Source: Amylostereum areolatum (taxonomy: Eukaryota; Basidiomycota; Agaricomycetes; Russulales; Stereaceae). From it: a DNA stretch of 17,275 nucleotides. Location: the NCBI GenBank assembly GCA_012932865.1, contig SAXG01000173.1, positions 1 through 17,275 on the forward strand, in the 5' to 3' direction. The notes under the pieces are model-generated. The model was not told the DNA's origin, made no database searches, and was given only the letters and a program-made list of their open reading frames with translations. This document shows, piece by piece, positions 1 through 7,940 of this stretch. The translations under genes and the position numbers were made by a program. How positions within the stretch are numbered: the first letter of the stretch is position 1; every line of letters starts with the position of its first letter.

Positions 1-1243
1 ACAACGAATGCACGCATCCGGCAAAACATCACTACAACCTACGGAATACCAGAACGACCATGGGAAACAATCACATCAGATTTCATACAGATCTTCCGAT
101 CTCCAATGGATTCGATTCGATCACGTAGTCGTCGACAGGTTCACCAAAACCGCAGATTCACACCGTGCCTAAAGACGATCAACGCAGAAGAGACAGCTGA
201 TCTTCTGATCGACAACGTTATACAGACGATTTGGACTATGGAAAAGAATGATATCGGACAGAGGCCCTCAATTTGCATCCAAAGTATTCCAATCCATCTG
301 CGAAAGTCTCGAGTTATCTCGTCGCTCAGCACAGCGTATCATCCCAGACAGACGGCGAAACAAGAAGAGTGAATCAAGAGTTAGAACAATCTTCGAGCAT
401 TCTGCAACGGAGATCAAACAAATTGGGCAAAACTTCTACCAAAAGTGGAATTCGCACACAAATAAGACACATTCAGCTACGAAAGCTTCCCCATTTGAAC
501 TTCTACACGGGTATCAACCGGTTTTCAACCCGGCAATATCCAACCGATCCCGCGAATACCGACAGCCGAAGAAAGAATAAAGAACTTTAAGGACGCATGG
601 GACAACGCAGAAGCATCTAGAAATACTGCCAAATTAATGAAGATGCAGCATGATCAACGTTCACACCGCGAGATCAACTCAAACAGGGTGACCAAGTATG
701 GTTGGATGGAAAGAATCTTAACACGGTATCAACCAAAACTAAACAACTAGCACCAAAGCGATTTGGCCCATTCAAAATTGAAAAAGTAATAGGACCAGTA
801 ACCTATCGCTTAAACTACCGGCGAAGTGGAAAATACATCCGGTATTTCACGCGGGACTGTTAATCCGTTCAAAGAAACAGAACAATATGGAGAAGCTTAC
901 GAAAAACCGCCTCCGGAACTAGTAAACGATGAAGAACTCTATGAACTAGAAACAATAATAACCTCGAAACTAGACAAACGATATTCCGAACCATTACATT
1001 ATTTCGTAAAATGGAAAGCTACCCAGACTCCGGTAACACATGGGAAACCAGCATCTAATCTCGAAGGATCAAAAGATGCGATCGCAGAGTTCACCGGAAT
1101 AACCCGAAGGCACCGAGGTTGCCACCACAGCCAATCAGAGAGACAAACGAAGAATCTACTGATCTCAACCAGATCACTGTAACGCAACAAGAGCGAAGGC
1201 CAACACGACGAAAGAAACGCAAGACAAAATATAAACATGGTGA
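1..1243 (+). pseudogene. pol: Pol C-terminus: integrase catalytic core, GPF motif and chromodomain, frameshifted
   Basis: This encodes the end of the retrotransposon polyprotein. Integrase inserts the cDNA, and the chromodomain is thought to steer chromovirus insertion to chromatin marks. Across shifting frames one can follow the integrase core (IPERPWETITSDF near 45-85, ISDRGPQFAS near 250, the QTDGE..ERVNQ stretch near 345-385), the FGPFKIEKV motif near 760-790, and a chromodomain with YFVKWK near 1000-1018. The chromodomain continues PDSGNTWEPASNLEGSK, and a lysine/arginine-rich tail (RRKKRK) could be a nuclear localisation signal. The frame breaks repeatedly through single-base deletions relative to 5515-6316. 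One lost base at 1018-1019 breaks the KGY of the chromodomain. The stop is assigned by comparison with the intact tail at 11604-11829. Other frames over this stretch are shadows. Confidence 0.88.
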
Positions 1244-1268
1244 AACTCATTCAGGCGAATGCACTGCC

Positions 1269-1281
1269 AAGAGAGGGGATA
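1269..1281 (+). other. Internal polypurine tract (central-PPT-like)
   Basis: The sequence AAGAGAGGGGATA lies 26 nt after the pol stop and closely matches the 3' polypurine tract (AGAGAGGGGGATAG, 4324-4337). The other copy has AAGAGGGGGATA at the same place (11864-11875). A second purine tract could be an extra plus-strand primer, as in lentiviruses. It could instead be the fossil 3' tract of an ancestor that ended after pol. The role is inferred from the sequence alone. Confidence 0.5.
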
Positions 1282-1311
1282 AAACCCCTTGGGTTAACGA
1301 GACAAGCACCA

Positions 1312-3256
1312 ATGTCCACCACCCCAAACGCAACCAACACCTCTTCCACCAATCCAATCGTCACTCCCAGCAATGTCGACCGCCTCCGCCTCGTTTGCCA
1401 CAAAGTACACCACACTCAACAGGAACGCGCCCTCTGCGAGGAACTGCTTCATCGCTCGATCCGCAACTATCCTCGCAATTAAGTCGGCATCTCTCCTCTA
1501 GGTCAGGACCAGAACGAAGAACAAGGGGTAAGCCGCTTAGAAGCACACAGAAGAACCCCAACTAAAGCGCCTGGATTCCTCACAGGTGCTAATGCAATCC
1601 CCGTTGCCCAGAGCACGGAAGTCCCAATGCCCGATTCCCCGATGCTAGAAAGCAGATAGAGCCCACAATGATAGCCGAGTAGCTCTCGAGCAGGCCAGAG
1701 AACGGATCAGCTATCTCAAGCAGGAGTCGGCAGACGTCCAGAGCATCTTGCAGAATCACACAAATGCTCGACGAGGAGTTTCTGCAGCTAGACTCGAGGT
1801 ACCTAGCGCTCTCGACCCAGATGGAAGAGAGAGAGGTCAAACTCCTTCGACGACTCCGGAAGCTAGCGCAGCAGCTATACTCAACGTCGCAGAGCTCCGG
1901 AGATTCCTTACTGAAGTCGGACTCAGAGTTAACTGGCTTAACTGGGAAAGACACACCTTCCGTGCCGCCTACGAAGGAGAAATCCTCCGAAGACGAATGG
2001 AAACTACTGGAATTCCCCATATGTCTTCGAAAGAAGGCCCCGACATCGACCTTATCTTCCATGGACATCACATCTCCCCGGCTACACTATTCGACCCGAT
2101 CCCATCACGACCACCCTCACCAGATCCCCGTACCCTCCTAACGCCCCTCCGCGGCCCGTCACCGCTCCTACTCCACAAAGACCCATACCCATCCCCAGCT
2201 TCAACAACATTAACCATTCCAGCCTCCCTCGTTAGAAACGACATACCCGGAACCACATCGGACAGCCCCGTACTCCCCCGACCCCAGACAGCCAACCAGA
2301 AGATTCCCAACGGAAAATCCTCGACGAGTACCTGGGCACCTTCTCTCTGCCAGCAGTGCCTAGACCGCCAACTCCATTTCCAACTTCTATTGACAACGCT
2401 CCCATGCCTTGGAACGGAAACCCCCTGCTTATCCCTCCTTCCTACGCCCACACCCCGACCACGCTAGTGATCCCATCGCCCAAGATCCCCGAGTCACCCC
2501 ACAGCGACGTAAACATGAATCTATCGACTCCGATGGAAGATCAATCAAGCGGATCAGAGACGTCGACTTCCCGATAAGTCGGGCGATGAGGATGCGAAAA
2601 GATCCAGGAGATAATCCAACGAATGATGGAAATCCAAGCTCGCGGGAGACAGGGGTGCAAGTCAACGAACGAATCGGACAGTTCGGCGGAGGAGTCGGAC
2701 GATCAGACGGACGACCAAGCGAAGGAAGTAGCCGAGAATCCCTCGGACCCTGGAGCGGCGAAACCGACCACGTGGACGCAAGAGAAGTGGGACGCAATTC
2801 CGTGAAGCAGCGGAAACGTCTGCTGGAAATGCGGCGAGCGGGGCCATCTCCGCCGAGACTGTCCCCGTCGCAAGAACGCTCCCCCTCACTTCCCCGATCA
2901 CGGTCATGCTACCCTCTCTGATCACGGACTCCTCTTCCTCGCCCGAGCCATCCGGATACCGGCTACGGTCCAGGAACACTGATGTCCCACCCCCACCTCC
3001 AACGTACCGACCTACCGCCCGCGCCCACAGGCAGCTTCTGGGCTTCCTCACGCGACGTGAAAGCTTGACTCACGAAGCCGCCCAACACGCCACCGAACAG
3101 TGGCTGTACTGGGAGGACGCGGCACTCCGCACTCAGCGGGAACCTCCCTCGCGATTCAACCACTCTTGGCGCGTCGACGATCTCTTCTGGAAAGAAGAGG
3201 ACTGGGACTTGCAAGAAGTGGAAGAATCGAAGGTTCACTGGGCGGAGACCTGGTAA
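1312..3256 (+). pseudogene. ORF3: coiled-coil, proline-rich, CCHC zinc-knuckle protein (E1 copy, frameshifted)
   Basis: This is an extra reading region between pol and the 3' LTR. I do not recognise a named family. It has a Ser/Thr-rich N-terminus with ATGs at 1312 and 1372 in different frames, and a likely 58-nt intron (1528-1585). A coiled coil follows (about 1590-1880; visible part LDSRYLALSTQMEEREVK). Next come a long proline-rich stretch (2070-2480), an acidic stretch (SDSSAEESDDQTDDQ, about 2660-2710) and a CCHC knuckle at 2821-2862 (CWKCGERGHLRRDC, CX2CX4HX4C). The C-terminal part (2906-3256) contains EQWLYWEDA. The frame changes several times, partly from indels that the second copy (11909-12690 and 16102-17275) does not share, so the true protein is uncertain. 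Coiled coil plus knuckle suggests a Gag-like or nucleic-acid chaperone role (inference). Confidence 0.65.
1528..1585 (+). other. Probable 58-nt intron in ORF3 (E1)
   Basis: The donor is GTAAGC at 1528, there is an AACTAAAG branch-like motif, and the acceptor is CCTCACAG ending at 1585. An ATG follows at 1592. The other copy keeps the same layout (12126-12184) with a perfect CTAAC branch site 23 nt before the AG. A length of 58 nt is normal for basidiomycete introns. In that copy, splicing joins a Ser/Pro-rich exon (MSTASV start) to the coiled-coil frame in phase. Confidence 0.55.
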
Positions 3257-3298
3257 CGCACGGACGATCTTTCATCCATCATATGCACTCGGACCCTT

Positions 3299-3320
3299 TC
3301 ATCATCATCATCATCATCAT
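3299..3320 (+). repeat. (TCA)n microsatellite
   Basis: About seven TCA units follow the ORF3 stop. The matching stretch of the diverged copy (around 16050-16085) has only scattered ATC triplets, so the run expanded in this copy. Confidence 0.85.
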
Positions 3321-3536
3321 TGTCGTCACGCTCCACGACTCATCATTACGATACTCTTCGGACTGATCACGGACTGCGCCCTCATCGTACGCATATTTCC
3401 TCGGACTTCTCTACGATACGGGTTCCTGTCGCTTCGAGGAAGGCGAAGTGTCTGATATATCTCTCCCAGGGACGGCTGGACACATCGCTTACTTACGACT
3501 CATGTCTGATTATGTACGAGTTCACTTACGATTAAC

Positions 3537-3557
3537 GGCAATGATTACATCATTGCC
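3537..3557. repeat. Perfect 9-bp-arm palindrome, conserved
   Basis: GGCAATGAT, a 3-nt loop (TAC), then ATCATTGCC. The diverged copy keeps both arms exactly and has GTA in the loop (15818-15838). It lies 16 nt upstream of the TATA-like box, so it could be a protein-binding site or a hairpin. Retention in copies that differ by more than 10 percent argues for function. Confidence 0.7.
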
Positions 3558-3572
3558 CTTCTGCATCGCAAG

Positions 3573-3581
3573 CATAAAAGG
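3573..3581 (+). promoter_or_regulatory. TATA-like box upstream of ORF4 (possible internal promoter)
   Basis: CATAAAAGG sits about 79 nt before the ORF4 ATG. The second copy has the stronger form ATATAAAAGG at the same place (15794-15803). The LTR promoter itself uses TTATAAAAGG. An internal promoter for the 3' frames is an inference from this likeness and conservation. Confidence 0.4.
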
Positions 3582-3651
3582 AAACCACAGAGACGATAAT
3601 ATCCTCAGACGTCGTCTAACAAACCAATCCGCACCACCCAAACCAACCACT

Positions 3652-3962
3652 ATGTCTTCTACCCTCGCCTCCTCTTCGCGCAACCTCTCCACCACCGACC
3701 ACACCCCTCCTACCACTCCTCTCCTTCGCCCGTCCTCTCGCGCACTCCCACACCCGACCCGCAGGACGAAGAACTCCTTCGTCATCTCAAGCGAGTTACG
3801 GAACTCCTAAACCGTCCGGACGTCGCTCGCACCATGAAGAGGCCGAGAAGCTTAGACGAAGAAGCTATGCAAGAGTGGAAGGGAAGATCCGGTATCAAGG
3901 ACTCTTCCGAAAGCGCGGGCCTCGGTTCAAGAGCCCGGATCACACGACGACGGCGAGGATAG
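3652..3962 (+). pseudogene. ORF4: small hydrophilic protein, one frameshift
   Basis: This is a small frame of about 100 codons of unknown family. It starts MSSTLASSSRNLST and is rich in Ser, Thr and Pro for its first 40 residues. After a one-base frame change near 3745 it continues through DPQDEELLRHLKRVTELLNR and ends basic (ITRRRRG, stop 3960-3962). The diverged copy (15416-15723, minus) starts MSSTLASSSRNLSTPT and keeps PQDEELLR and LLNR, so the frame is real element content. The frame change may be an assembly error. No known domain is recognised. A TATA-like box and a palindrome lie just upstream. Confidence 0.5.
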
Positions 3963-4027
3963 GACATCGGTTAGGGGCTACTACGATAGATGAGGAAGAC
4001 GTGAAAGTAGTAGAAGCGTTGTTAAAG

Positions 4028-4048
4028 CGATAGAATGGAACTCTATCG
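4028..4048. repeat. Inverted repeat between ORF4 and ORF5
   Basis: CGATAGA and TCTATCG flank a 7-nt loop. In the second copy the same place has a longer perfect form, 12-bp arms with a 3-nt loop (15327-15353). It could act as an RNA hairpin or a binding site. Confidence 0.6.
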
Positions 4049-4104
4049 TTGGGCCCGGCAAGGATATAAAGAGTTGAACATCAGAAAACGACAAACCCAG
4101 AAGC

Positions 4105-4539
4105 ATGATGCAATCAACACAATTACCCGATCTATCAATGTTCAATACGCCCACTCCTCGCTGGCTCCTCGTCGTTGTCAGCATCATCGTAGGACTTACG
4201 ATCCTCACCTTCCTCGCATCAACCATATTCCTTCTCCAATGGCGAAGAGCGAGCGACCGACAACACGTTCAAGACATCCCTTTAGAACCACTTCGATTCA
4301 GGAATCTACGGGACGTAGATTCTAGAGAGGGGGATAGTGTTACAACTTGTCCAAGTACTTCATTTTCCATTACCTTACTAGGAAGGACGTCGCTAAACGA
4401 GGATTACGACTGCGCCCCAGTTCGTAACCGTCTCAACGACGCGACGACAGTGCCAAGATCGTCACACCCCGACGACAGTGCCACAGATCGTCACCGTCTC
4501 AACGGCATAGCCACGATGGTGCCACGTCTCATCCCGTAG
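4105..4539 (+). CDS. ORF5: small single-pass membrane protein, reading into the LTR
   Basis: This 144-codon frame starts at ATG 4105 (a second ATG follows directly). Residues 1-19 are polar and end NTPTPR. Residues 20-44 form one clear membrane segment (WLLVVVSIIVGL, then TILTFLASTIFLL). The basic QWRRASDRQ after it acts as a stop-transfer, so the C-terminus is probably cytosolic by the positive-inside rule. There is no cleavable signal and no receptor-binding or fusion domain. The frame runs through the polypurine tract into U3 and stops at 4537-4539. U3 has lost bases relative to the LTR at 11064-11603, so the real tail may differ. A diverged, frameshifted copy lies at 15039-15272. Its place before the polypurine tract recalls env or accessory genes, but the function is unknown. 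Confidence 0.5.
   Translation: MMQSTQLPDLSMFNTPTPRWLLVVVSIIVGLTILTFLASTIFLLQWRRASDRQHVQDIPLEPLRFRNLRDVDSREGDSVTTCPSTSFSITLLGRTSLNEDYDCAPVRNRLNDATTVPRSSHPDDSATDRHRLNGIATMVPRLIP
4324..4337 (+). promoter_or_regulatory. 3' polypurine tract
   Basis: AGAGAGGGGGATAG directly abuts the LTR start TGTTACAA. It is the primer for plus-strand cDNA synthesis. The same tract precedes the minus-strand LTR at 15039-15052. It shows that the LTR at 4338 is a 3' LTR. Confidence 0.85.
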
Positions 4540-4866
4540 ATACTTGATGCGACCGTCGCTCAATGTACACATATTACTCGACCTCCTTCCTTATAAAAGG
4601 AGGCTCATCGAACGAGCCATTCCTCAGCTCGTTTCTCTTTGTAAATACAGGACTGTTCTAATAAGAACCTCCTCTTCTAACGCTAAAGAGAGCCCCAAGC
4701 CAACTAAGTTAATAAGCTCGCCTAAGTCTTCCGCGAAGACTTACTGCTTCACTTATTAACCTTCACCTTCGTATAACTGAGACGTCTGGATCACCTGATC
4801 CCACCTCTCACGCGTAAGAGTACTGTAGCCTGAGCCGCTTGTCACTGGATAAGGACCATCCTAACA
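4338..4866 (+). repeat. LTR, 529 bp (3' LTR of E1, with a U5 from another lineage)
   Basis: It starts TGTTACAACTTG and ends CCTAACA, with TGTTA/TAACA terminal inverted repeats. A TATA box (TATAAA, 4592-4597) is flanked by CCTCCTT/AAGGAGG arms. The predicted transcript start is AGCTCG at 4626. U3 and R match the LTR at 11064-11603 apart from small indels. From about 4670 to the end, U5 differs by many substitutions. It has a polypurine tract on its left and a primer site plus gag on its right, so it joins two elements, most simply as a recombinant between a 3' LTR and a 5' LTR. Confidence 0.9.
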
Positions 4867-4868
4867 CT

Positions 4869-4878
4869 AGAACGAGCT
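4869..4878 (+). promoter_or_regulatory. Primer binding site, self-priming type
   Basis: AGAACGAGCT starts 2 nt after the LTR end. It is complementary to the predicted 5' end of the transcript (AGCTCGTT(T)CT at 4626, with one extra T in this copy). See the intact pair at 11052-11061 and 11295-11304. Confidence 0.6.
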
Positions 4879-4937
4879 CTCCTCTACACTAGCTCACCCT
4901 ACAGTTTGGCGCAGAGCGTCAAACGAAAACACCCACC

Positions 4938-5226
4938 ACGGAGCCAGCGGAACAATCCGCTGAGAAAAGACCATCAGACTTCGAAATCTCTTATCTCCAA
5001 TCAGATTGTAGTCGAGAATTTCCCAACGGAAAGGAAAATCATCACTGGACATTTGATCCCTATAATCTTATCTTTTATCACGACGGAGCCTTCACCGCAA
5101 AAGAAAGCAAAGGGACATACGCGTACCAGTGGAACCCACCCATATACAGATACAACCTTCCCCCAGCAGCAGAGTACTACAAAGATAGATCTAAAAGAGA
5201 AAAAGAAGACGGAACCTACGACAACT
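4938..5226 (+). pseudogene. gag: Gag N-terminal fragment
   Basis: This open frame starts at an ACG in the context CCACCACGG and encodes an aromatic-rich region (WTFDPYNLIFY, YQWNPPIYRYNLPPA, KDRSKREKEDG). It matches the first 96 codons of the Gag frame at 10993 on the minus strand. Substitutions fall often at third codon positions, which supports this frame as coding. It is cut at 5226, where the sequence jumps to the last 23 bp of an LTR. The longer overlapping frame that runs to 5247 is a shadow. Confidence 0.7.
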
Positions 5227-5249
5227 CGTGATAAGGACCGTCCTTAACA
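5227..5249 (+). repeat. LTR terminal fragment (last 23 bp)
   Basis: This is the end of a plus-oriented LTR, CGTGATAAGGACCGTCC then TTAACA, joined directly to a gag fragment by an internal deletion. The next base begins the target duplication GGTAT and the minus-strand pol of another copy. It marks the true 3' end of an inserted element. Confidence 0.75.
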
Positions 5250-5254
5250 GGTAT
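5250..5254. repeat. Target site duplication (GGTAT), partner of 11604-11608
   Basis: Five bases next to the LTR end at 5249. Their reverse complement ATACC abuts the other LTR end at 11603. Joining the flanks rebuilds an uninterrupted KGYPDSG coding sequence. Five bases is the usual duplication size for Ty3/gypsy integrases. Confidence 0.7.
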
Positions 5255-5514
5255 CCTTTCCATTTTACGAAGTAATGTAATGGTTCTGAATACCGTTTGT
5301 CTAATTTTGAGGCTATTATTGTTTCTAGTTCGTAGAGTTCTTCATCGTTTACTAGTTCCGGGGGTGGTTTTTCGTAAGCTTCGCCGTATTGTTCTGTCTC
5401 TTTGAATGGAATCAACAGTGCTGCGTGGAATACCGGGTGTATTTTCCACTTCGTTGGTAGTTCTAGGCGATAGGTTACCGGTCCTATAACCTTTTCAATT
5501 TTGAACGGGCCGAA
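5250..5514 (-). pseudogene. pol: Pol C-terminal fragment (GPF motif and chromodomain) of older copy E3
   Basis: Read on the minus strand from 5514, this is an open frame: FGPFKIEKVIGPVTYRLELP, HPVFHAALLIPFKE, then a chromodomain (YELETIIASKLDKRY, HYFVKWKGY). It is cut after the KGY codons at an LTR end. The missing rest of the chromodomain (PDSGNTWEP) resumes on the plus strand at 11604 with the 5-bp duplication. It differs from 780-1018 by roughly 10 percent. The short read-through beyond KGY in this frame is LTR sequence. Confidence 0.8.
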
Positions 5515-5546
5515 TCTATTACTTTTTCAATTTTGAATGGGCCAAA
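5483..5546 (-). repeat. 32-bp imperfect tandem duplication over the GPF motif
   Basis: Units are 5515-5546 and 5483-5514. Both encode the FGPFKIEKV region. The first unit matches the plus-strand copy at about 758-789, and the second differs at several positions. The duplication shifts the pol frame and marks where the minus-strand pol changes from near identity with E1 to about 10 percent divergence. Confidence 0.8.
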
Positions 5547-7937
5547 TCGCTTTGGTGCTAGTTTAGTTTTCGGGTATACCGTGTTAAGATTCTTTCCATC
5601 CAACCATACTTGGTCACCCTGTTTGAGTTGATCTCGCAGTGTGAACGTTTGATCATGCTGCATCTTCATTAATTTGGCAGCTATTTCTAGACTTGCTTCT
5701 GCGTTGTCCCATGCGTCCTTAAAGTTCTTTATTCTTTCTTCGGCTGTCGGTATTCGCGGATCGGTTGGTATTGCCGGGTTGAAAACCGGTTGATACCCGT
5801 GTAGAAGTTCAAATGGGGAAGCTTTCGTAGCTGAATGTTGTCTTATATTGTGTGCGAATTCCACTTTTGGTAGAAGTTTTGCCCAATTTGTTTGATCTCC
5901 GTTGCAGAATGCTCGAAGATATTGTTCTAACTCTTGATTCACTCTTTCTGTTTCGCCGTCTGTCTGGGGATGATACGCTGTGCTGAGCGACGAGATAACT
6001 CCGAGACTTTCGCAGATGGATTGGAATACTTTGGATGCAAATTGAGGGCCTCTGTCCGATATCATTCTTTTCCATAGTCCAAATCGTCTGTATACGTTGT
6101 CGATCAGAAGATCAGCTGTCTCTTCTGCGTTGATCGTCTTTAGGCACGGTGTGAATACTGCGGTTTTGGTGAACCTGTCGACGACTACGTTGATCGAATC
6201 GAATCCATTGGAGATCGGAAGATCTGTAATGAAATCTGATGTGATTGTTTCCCATGGTCGTTCTGGTATTTCCGTAGGTTGTAGTGGATGTTTTGCCGGA
6301 TGCGTGACATTCTTTGTTGACTGGCATACGGGACATCCTTGGACATAGCTTTTTACGAAGGAAATCATCTTCGGCCACCAAAAGTTTCTCTGTACCAGTT
6401 CTAAGGTTTTCATCTCTCCTGGGTGTCCAATCGTTTGGAGATCATGATGCGATTTCAGGATCATACGTCGCAGTTCGAGATTCTGTGGTACGTAGATCTT
6501 TCCTTTCCTGATGATCAGATCGTTCTCGAAGTTCCAATCTTCGATTCCTTTTGCCAGGGTGCGTGGTCCTGATCTTTTGATCGTGTCTAGTGCCGTCCAA
6601 ACTTCATCGTCTAGGTGTGAGAAGTTTCTTAATTCTTTGAGAAGTTCTTTATCTCCGATTGCTTCAACTGTTCCTCTTCCGGTGGCTCTAGCTTTGAATA
6701 TCGAGGGATGGAGTAAGATTCGTTCATCATTATCTGTAATGTCTTCTTTGTGATCTGGTCTCCTAGAAAGTCCGTCCGCTTTATTAGTACTTCCCGGTTT
6801 GTGTACTAGGGTGTAGTCAAAGCGGGACAGATACAAACTCCATCGTGCTTGTCGTCGATTAAGCTTCTGGGCGGTTGTGAAGTATTCTAAATTTTTATGA
6901 TCTGTCCAGATTTCGATCTTGTAGTTCGCTCCTTCTAGATAATGTCGCCAGTGTTCCAGGGCTTTTACTACTCCTAAAAGTTCCTTGTCGTATATTTCAT
7001 AGTTCTGTTCCGCGGGTGATAGTGATTTGGATAGGTACGCGACCGGGTGCCATCTTTCGGTTTCATCCGGTTGTGATAGAATGGCTCCATATGCGAAGTC
7101 AGAAGCGTCGCTCTCTATACGGAATGGTTTGTTTTCGTCGGGCATGATTAAGACGGGGGACGACGTGAATTCATGTTTTAGTTTTTTGAACGTGTGTTCA
7201 CATTCAGTCGTCCAATTCCACTTGTGGTCCTTCTTGGTGAGTTGGAATAGTGGTCTTGCGATCTTGGAATAGTCTTTGATGAAACGTCTATAGAAGTTTC
7301 CAAATCCGAGGAAGGATTGAACTTCTTTTACTTTCCTCGGTGTGGGCCATTCGGATAGCCCCTGAACTTTGATTGGGTCCATCTGTACCTTGTTGTGCGT
7401 GATTATCACGCCTAGATATTCGACCGATGATTGTTCAAAGAAGCACTTTTCGGGTTTTAGGAACAGATTGTTTCGTTCCAGGATTTGAAGGGCTTCTTTC
7501 ATCAGTTTTCGATGTTTGTCGAGTGTTTCCGTGAATATCAATATATCGTCCATGTATACTACTACCTTTCCTGTGTCTATTAATTCCTTGAATAGTGCGT
7601 TCATCATTGCTTGGAATGTTGCGGGTGAGTTGGTTAGTCCGAAGAACATTACCATTGGTTCGAATAGGCCTCTGTTTGTTTTGAATGCAGCTTTCCATTG
7701 ATCTCCTTCTTTGATTCGAACATTGTTGTAGCCCCATCGGAGATCGAGCTTGGAGAAGATTTTGGCGCCTTTTAATTTGTCGATGAGATCTGAGATGAGA
7801 GGAATCGGGTATTCGTTTTTTACTGTGATGGAGTTGAGATAGCGATAGTCCTGTACTGGTCGAAGAGATCCATCTTTCTTTTTGATAAAAAAGAAGGGTG
7901 ACGATATCTCTGATTTTGACTCTCGGATGTATCCTTT

Positions 7938-7940
7938 TCA
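7938..7940 (-). other. Premature TGA just before reverse transcriptase
   Basis: The codons read HL, stop, KGYIRES. Related elements usually have Arg or Ala before KGYIR. A CGA to TGA change fits C-to-T decay at a CpG. The frame continues open into RT. Confidence 0.8.

Larger units (their letters stand above)
3257..3651 (+). other. Non-coding spacer between ORF3 and ORF4
   Basis: No convincing coding frame is seen. The stretch holds a (TCA)n microsatellite, a perfect palindrome and a TATA-like box, listed separately. The second copy keeps the same order on the minus strand (about 15724-16101), which suggests the spacer has regulatory content. Confidence 0.5.
1..4866 (+). mobile_element. 3' portion of Ty3/gypsy chromovirus copy E1 (integrase to LTR)
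   Basis: This is a continuous plus-strand 3' half of an LTR retrotransposon. In order it holds the integrase core, GPF motif, chromodomain, basic pol tail, ORF3, ORF4, ORF5, a polypurine tract and an LTR. The window cuts it at position 1, so RT, protease and gag of this copy are not seen. From 1 to about 780 it matches the minus-strand copy (5515 to about 6316) almost perfectly apart from many single-base deletions. After about 780 it differs from the minus-strand pol tail at 5250-5514 by roughly 10 percent, mostly substitutions. The region after pol (1244-4337) is present in a second, diverged copy in the window, so it belongs to the element and is not a chance insertion. Confidence 0.9.

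Noticed and set aside
2068..3051. Several minus-strand frames of 120-130 codons over the proline-rich ORF3.
   Set aside because: They arise from GC-rich proline codons read on the other strand. No motif is seen, whereas the plus strand carries a CCHC knuckle.
3522..3785. Minus-strand frame opposite ORF4 (87 codons), and the similar plus-strand frame at 15411-15716.
   Set aside because: Both are antisense shadows of ORF4. The sense frame has conserved residues in both copies.
5484..5514. Pol C-terminus ending SARSKLKRL.
   Set aside because: This tail is the duplicated GPF unit read out of frame, not a natural end. The true tail continues in the next frame with a chromodomain.
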